Part shown: piece after piece, positions 11,837 through 14,120 of the stretch
Layout: the number at the start of each line of letters is the position of its first letter
How positions within the stretch are numbered: position 1 is the stretch's first letter
NCBI GenBank assembly: GCA_038065775.1
Contig: JBBTQE010000033.1
Coordinates: 1-14,120, forward strand
Source: JBBTQE01 sp038065775
GTDB lineage: Bacteria > Patescibacteriota > Patescibacteriia > Magasanikbacterales > GWA2-37-8
Direction: 5' to 3'
DNA: 14,120 nt
Notes under the pieces: model-generated
What the model was told of the DNA's origin: nothing
Databases searched by the model: none
What the model saw: the letters and a program-made list of their open reading frames with translations, nothing else
Made by a program: the position numbers and the translations under genes

Positions 11837-12520
11837 TTATTGCAATCTGTATTTACCCTCTTCTTCATCGTTTACTATTTCTCCGTTATGGATTGTGATT
11901 ACTCTTCTTTTAAGGTGATTAACAACTTCCCGATTGTGCGTAACCAGAATAATTGTTGTGCCAAATTCATTTATTTTTTTCAAAATTGAAACAATTTCCG
12001 CCGCGTTTATTGAATCAAGATTGCCGGTCGGTTCGTCAGCGACAATTATTTTGGGACGATGGACAAGCGAGCGGGCAATGGCCGTTCTTTGCTGTTCTCC
12101 GCCCGAAAGCTGCCACGGGTAGCTGTTGCTTTTCTGACCAAGACCTACTATTTCCAAAACCTGCGGCACGACTTGGCGTATTCTTTGCCAGCGCTCACCC
12201 GCCACTTCAAGAGCGAAGGCGATATTTTCGTAAACTGTTCGTTTTGGCAAGAGTTTAAAATCTTGAAAAACAACACCAACTTGCCTGCGAAAAAAAGGAA
12301 TGTCGCTCGGGCTTATCTTTGTTATTTCCCACCCGCCAATTTCCACTTTTCCTTTGTTCGGTTTTTCCTCCGCGATAAGCATTCTGACTAAAGTTGTTTT
12401 GCCGGTTCCGCTCTGCCCCACGATAGACACAAAATCTCCCGCGTTGATGTGCAGATTTATATTCCTTAAAGCGATAGTGCCAGTTGGATAAATTTTGGTA
12501 ACGCCGGAAAGTTTTATCAT
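11837..12520 (-). CDS. ftsE: FtsE, cell-division ABC-type ATP-binding protein
   Basis: This 227-aa ATPase begins MIKLSGVTKIYPTGTIAL. It has Walker A GQSGTGKTT (residues 35-43), Q-loop VFQDFKLLP with Gln86, ABC signature LSGGEQQR (138-145), Walker B IIVADE (158-163), D-loop NLDS and the switch His in VTHNRE. The combination PTGNLDS plus VFQDFKLL is typical of FtsE. The frame stays open 16 codons further to 12568. The ATG at 12520 is chosen because AAGGA lies 7 nt before it, the promoter start falls near 12534, and family alignment begins at MI. It powers the FtsEX complex, and ftsX follows after 13 nt. Confidence 0.96.
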   Translation of the reverse strand: MIKLSGVTKIYPTGTIALRNINLHINAGDFVSIVGQSGTGKTTLVRMLIAEEKPNKGKVEIGGWEITKISPSDIPFFRRQVGVVFQDFKLLPKRTVYENIAFALEVAGERWQRIRQVVPQVLEIVGLGQKSNSYPWQLSGGEQQRTAIARSLVHRPKIIVADEPTGNLDSINAAEIVSILKKINEFGTTIILVTHNREVVNHLKRRVITIHNGEIVNDEEEGKYRLQ

Positions 12521-12539
12521 AGCATGGTCCTTGAAAATA

Positions 12540-12568
12540 ATTATACCACGAAAACATGGTAAAAACAA
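12540..12568 (-). promoter_or_regulatory. ftsEX promoter, overlapping the preceding terminator
   Basis: TTGTTT (12563-12568) and TATAAT (12540-12545) have a 17-nt spacer on the minus strand. The -35 box coincides with the T-tract of the tRNA-Lys/Val terminator. The short leader carries AAGGA 7 nt before the ftsE ATG. Confidence 0.7.
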
Positions 12569-12589
12569 AATAGCCCAGATAGGCTATTT
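12561..12589 (-). terminator. Terminator of the tRNA-Lys/tRNA-Val unit
   Basis: AAATAGCC (12582-12589 on the minus strand) pairs with GGCTATTT (12568-12575) around a 6-nt loop and is followed by TGTTTTT. It lies 8 nt beyond tRNA-Val. Confidence 0.85.
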
Positions 12590-12597
12590 CTATGGTG

Positions 12598-12671
12598 TGC
12601 ACGCCAAGGGATTCGAACCCCTGACCCTCTCGGTGTAAACGAGATGCTCTAACCAACTGAGCTAGGCGTGC
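12598..12671 (-). tRNA. tRNA-Val (anticodon TAC)
   Basis: Minus-strand cloverleaf: acceptor GCACGCC/GGCGTGC, D stem GCTC/GAGC, anticodon stem TCTCG/CGAGA with loop TTTACAC, and T loop TTCGAAT. The anticodon is TAC and the discriminator is A. No CCA is encoded. It follows tRNA-Lys after 4 nt. Confidence 0.96.
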
Positions 12672-12675
12672 GTTG

Positions 12676-12748
<73 letters not shown>

Positions 12749-12797
12749 AAATTTTTACCTAAAAAACGCGATTACACGAAAAAAAACAAGTAAAAAT

Positions 12798-12826
12798 ATC
12801 ATACATTACCATTCAAAAAAAATCAA
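12798..12826 (-). promoter_or_regulatory. Promoter of tRNA-Lys/tRNA-Val, overlapping the murG stop codon
   Basis: TTGATT (12821-12826) and TATGAT (12798-12803) have a 17-nt spacer on the minus strand. The -35 box contains the TGA stop codon of murG. The start would be near 12791, about 43 nt before the mature tRNA. Confidence 0.6.
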
Positions 12827-13902
12827 GGGGACGCGCCGGTCAGGTTATGGATAATTTCAATGATCTTTTCAGGTTTGGCCGGAGGCAAAACCGTGTGTAA
12901 CCGCTCGCCCAAAAACTTCCTCGCCTCCGGGTTACGAATCAAATCTGTAATTATCTTTGCCATCTTCATCCCATCTTCGTCTTCATTAAAAATAATGGCC
13001 GCCCTGTTTTCGGCGAGCATTTTTGCGTTTGCATTCTGATGGGTTCCAGCCATTGGCATTAAAATTGCGGCCTTTCTTAAAGACGCCATTTCAGTGATTG
13101 TCGCGAACCCGGCTCTTGCAACTACCACATCAGCGGCCGCATAAGCATGTTTCATTTCTTCTTTAAAAAACTGATAAACATGATAATTCGCGAAGGCACC
13201 GGCCGCCTTCTCCTGAAGACCTCTGGGACGATCTTTTCCTACCAAATGTATGACATGCCAATCATTTGGCAAGTGCGGCAAAATCTGTAAAACCATTGAA
13301 TTAATTTTCATTGAACCAGTGCCACCGCCTAAAGCAAAAATGACAGGCGCGTTTTCCGGAATGTTAAATTTTCTTTTTGACTCTGCCGAATTTTTGACAA
13401 CCAAATCTCTAACAGGATTACCAACCCATTCAGTTTTATTTTCAGGAAAAAATTTCCTCCCCTCCCTAAGCGCAGTGGTTATTTTTTTCGCGCTCTTAGA
13501 CATTAATTTATTGGCAAGACCAAGCTCATAATCCTGCTGATGAATCCATGCCGGAATCCCTAAACAAAAAGCCGCCCAATGCAATGGGACGCTGACAAAC
13601 CCGCCTCCAGAAACAAGCAGGTTAGGTTTTTCTTTCCAGAGCAAAATCAAAGACCCAAAAAAACCCCAAATAACCTTAAAAAAATCAACAAAATTCCAAA
13701 AAGAAAAATACCTTCTGAATTTTCCACCGGCGATTGTAAAAAATGGGATGCCATATTGTTCAACCAGTTCTTTTTCGGGTCCGTTTGAAGTTCCAACCCA
13801 AACAAATTTCGCTTCAGCATCGTGCTTGTTGTAAATTTCTTTAATGGCCAAAAGCGGCACCACAGGCCCAAGAGTCCCGCCGCCGGAAAACATAATTTTC
13901 AT
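12823..13902 (-). CDS. murG: MurG, UDP-GlcNAc:lipid I N-acetylglucosaminyltransferase
   Basis: At 359 aa this has the expected length for MurG, which adds GlcNAc to lipid I to make lipid II on the inner face of the membrane. The N-terminal glycine loop is SGGGTLGPVVP (residues 6-16). LLVSGGGFVSVP (95-106) is the second G-loop, and ALGGGTGSMKIN (190-201) opens the C-terminal domain. ARAGFATITEMA (262-273) and GTHQNANAKML (286-296) form the UDP-GlcNAc site, with Glu271 and Gln289 in place. Two departures: the usual GGTGGH histidine is Pro13, and the canonical HEQN is HQQD (121-124). I recall His loss at this position in other CPR MurG proteins. It follows the sigma factor gene by 23 nt, and its stop codon is overlapped by the tRNA promoter. 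No Shine-Dalgarno sequence is seen. Confidence 0.93.
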   Translation of the reverse strand: MKIMFSGGGTLGPVVPLLAIKEIYNKHDAEAKFVWVGTSNGPEKELVEQYGIPFFTIAGGKFRRYFSFWNFVDFFKVIWGFFGSLILLWKEKPNLLVSGGGFVSVPLHWAAFCLGIPAWIHQQDYELGLANKLMSKSAKKITTALREGRKFFPENKTEWVGNPVRDLVVKNSAESKRKFNIPENAPVIFALGGGTGSMKINSMVLQILPHLPNDWHVIHLVGKDRPRGLQEKAAGAFANYHVYQFFKEEMKHAYAAADVVVARAGFATITEMASLRKAAILMPMAGTHQNANAKMLAENRAAIIFNEDEDGMKMAKIITDLIRNPEARKFLGERLHTVLPPAKPEKIIEIIHNLTGASP

Positions 13903-13925
13903 ACAAAGTGATAGACAAAGCGATT

Positions 13926-14120
13926 TTAATAATCTCTTAATTTTCCGATTATATTCATATGCTGAATTTTCTCCAACGCCTTTGCTTCAATTTGCCTGAT
14001 ACGTTCGCGAGTAACATCAAACTCCTGACCGACCTCTTCCAATGTGTGAGTTACGCCATCAGTCAAGCCAAATCTCATCTCAAGAATTTTTTGTTCGCGC
14101 GGAGACAAATCAGCAATCGC
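13926..14120 (-). CDS. rpoD: RpoD/SigA primary sigma factor, C-terminal region 4 (5' part beyond the window)
   Basis: The visible 64 codons start AIADLSPREQKILEMRFGL and continue through THTLEEVGQEF and VTRERIRQIEAKALEKIQH, the sigma-70 region 4 helix-turn-helix that reads the -35 box. HTLEEVG with RERIRQIEAKAL is characteristic of group 1 (housekeeping) sigma factors. The gene ends GKLRDY with TAA at 13926, 23 nt before murG. The many TTGNNN/TATAAT pairs in this window fit its expected specificity. The ATG-like start at 14108 within this region is not the true start, since the frame stays open to the window edge. Confidence 0.95.
   Translation of the reverse strand, partial: AIADLSPREQKILEMRFGLTDGVTHTLEEVGQEFDVTRERIRQIEAKALEKIQHMNIIGKLRDY
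13948..13976 (-). promoter_or_regulatory. Candidate murG promoter inside the sigma factor gene
   Basis: TTGGAG (13971-13976) and TATAAT (13948-13953) have a 17-nt spacer on the minus strand, inside the last codons of the sigma gene. The leader to murG would be about 40 nt. Since it lies in coding sequence, chance is possible. Confidence 0.35.

Noticed and set aside
12521..12568. Longer FtsE start (16 extra residues beginning MFLPCF)
   Set aside because: That stretch contains the promoter -10 box and part of the -35; AAGGA and the family N-terminus both support 12520.
13926..14108. A separate 60-aa gene starting at 14108
   Set aside because: The frame continues to the window edge as sigma region 4 sequence, so this is an internal codon of the sigma factor gene.

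Overview
The window looks like a stretch of a Patescibacteria (CPR) genome, most likely from the Parcubacteria group. This rests on several signs: an AT-rich genome with very tight gene packing; tRNA genes without an encoded CCA end; almost no Shine-Dalgarno sites in the main operons; a GreA with the N-terminal extension I associate with Parcubacteria; a MurG lacking the usual G-loop histidine; and proteins with no homolog I can name. The taxonomic call comes from recalled family features, not from a search.

Right end (12823-14120, minus strand): the 3' end of the primary sigma factor gene, then murG. A promoter overlapping the murG stop codon drives tRNA-Lys and tRNA-Val. Next comes ftsE-ftsX, with tRNA-Gln directly behind ftsX. 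This block covers transcription initiation, peptidoglycan precursor synthesis, division and translation.

Middle gap (10269-10819): no protein gene is visible, but there are two strongly structured elements. One is a promoter-driven, rod-shaped RNA of about 150 nt on the plus strand with 6S-like architecture. The other is a GC-rich compound hairpin of uncertain strand. A bidirectional terminator faces tRNA-Gln.

Minus-strand operon (10268 to 4985): five genes packed with gaps of 2-3 nt or a 4-nt overlap. They are an FAD/NAD(P)H oxidoreductase, an FkbM-type methyltransferase, a GT-B glycosyltransferase, a small helical protein and a 738-aa unknown protein with degenerate GGDEF-like features. 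A role in modifying an envelope glycolipid or glycan is an inference only.

GC-rich island (about 3960-4960): two small orphan genes, each with its own TTGACN promoter and its own terminator. They look like independent cassettes set in AT-rich surroundings. One appears split by a frameshift at a run of five G.

Left part (1-3910): tRNA-Asn, probably co-transcribed with a glycine-rich zinc-ribbon protein; a cold-shock gene with a consensus promoter and a long leader; greA; a membrane-anchored cupredoxin-like protein; a 418-aa protein with a tandem C-terminal repeat; and gatC followed by the start of gatA. The gatC, 418-aa and greA promoters are placed so that their mRNAs should be leaderless or nearly so.
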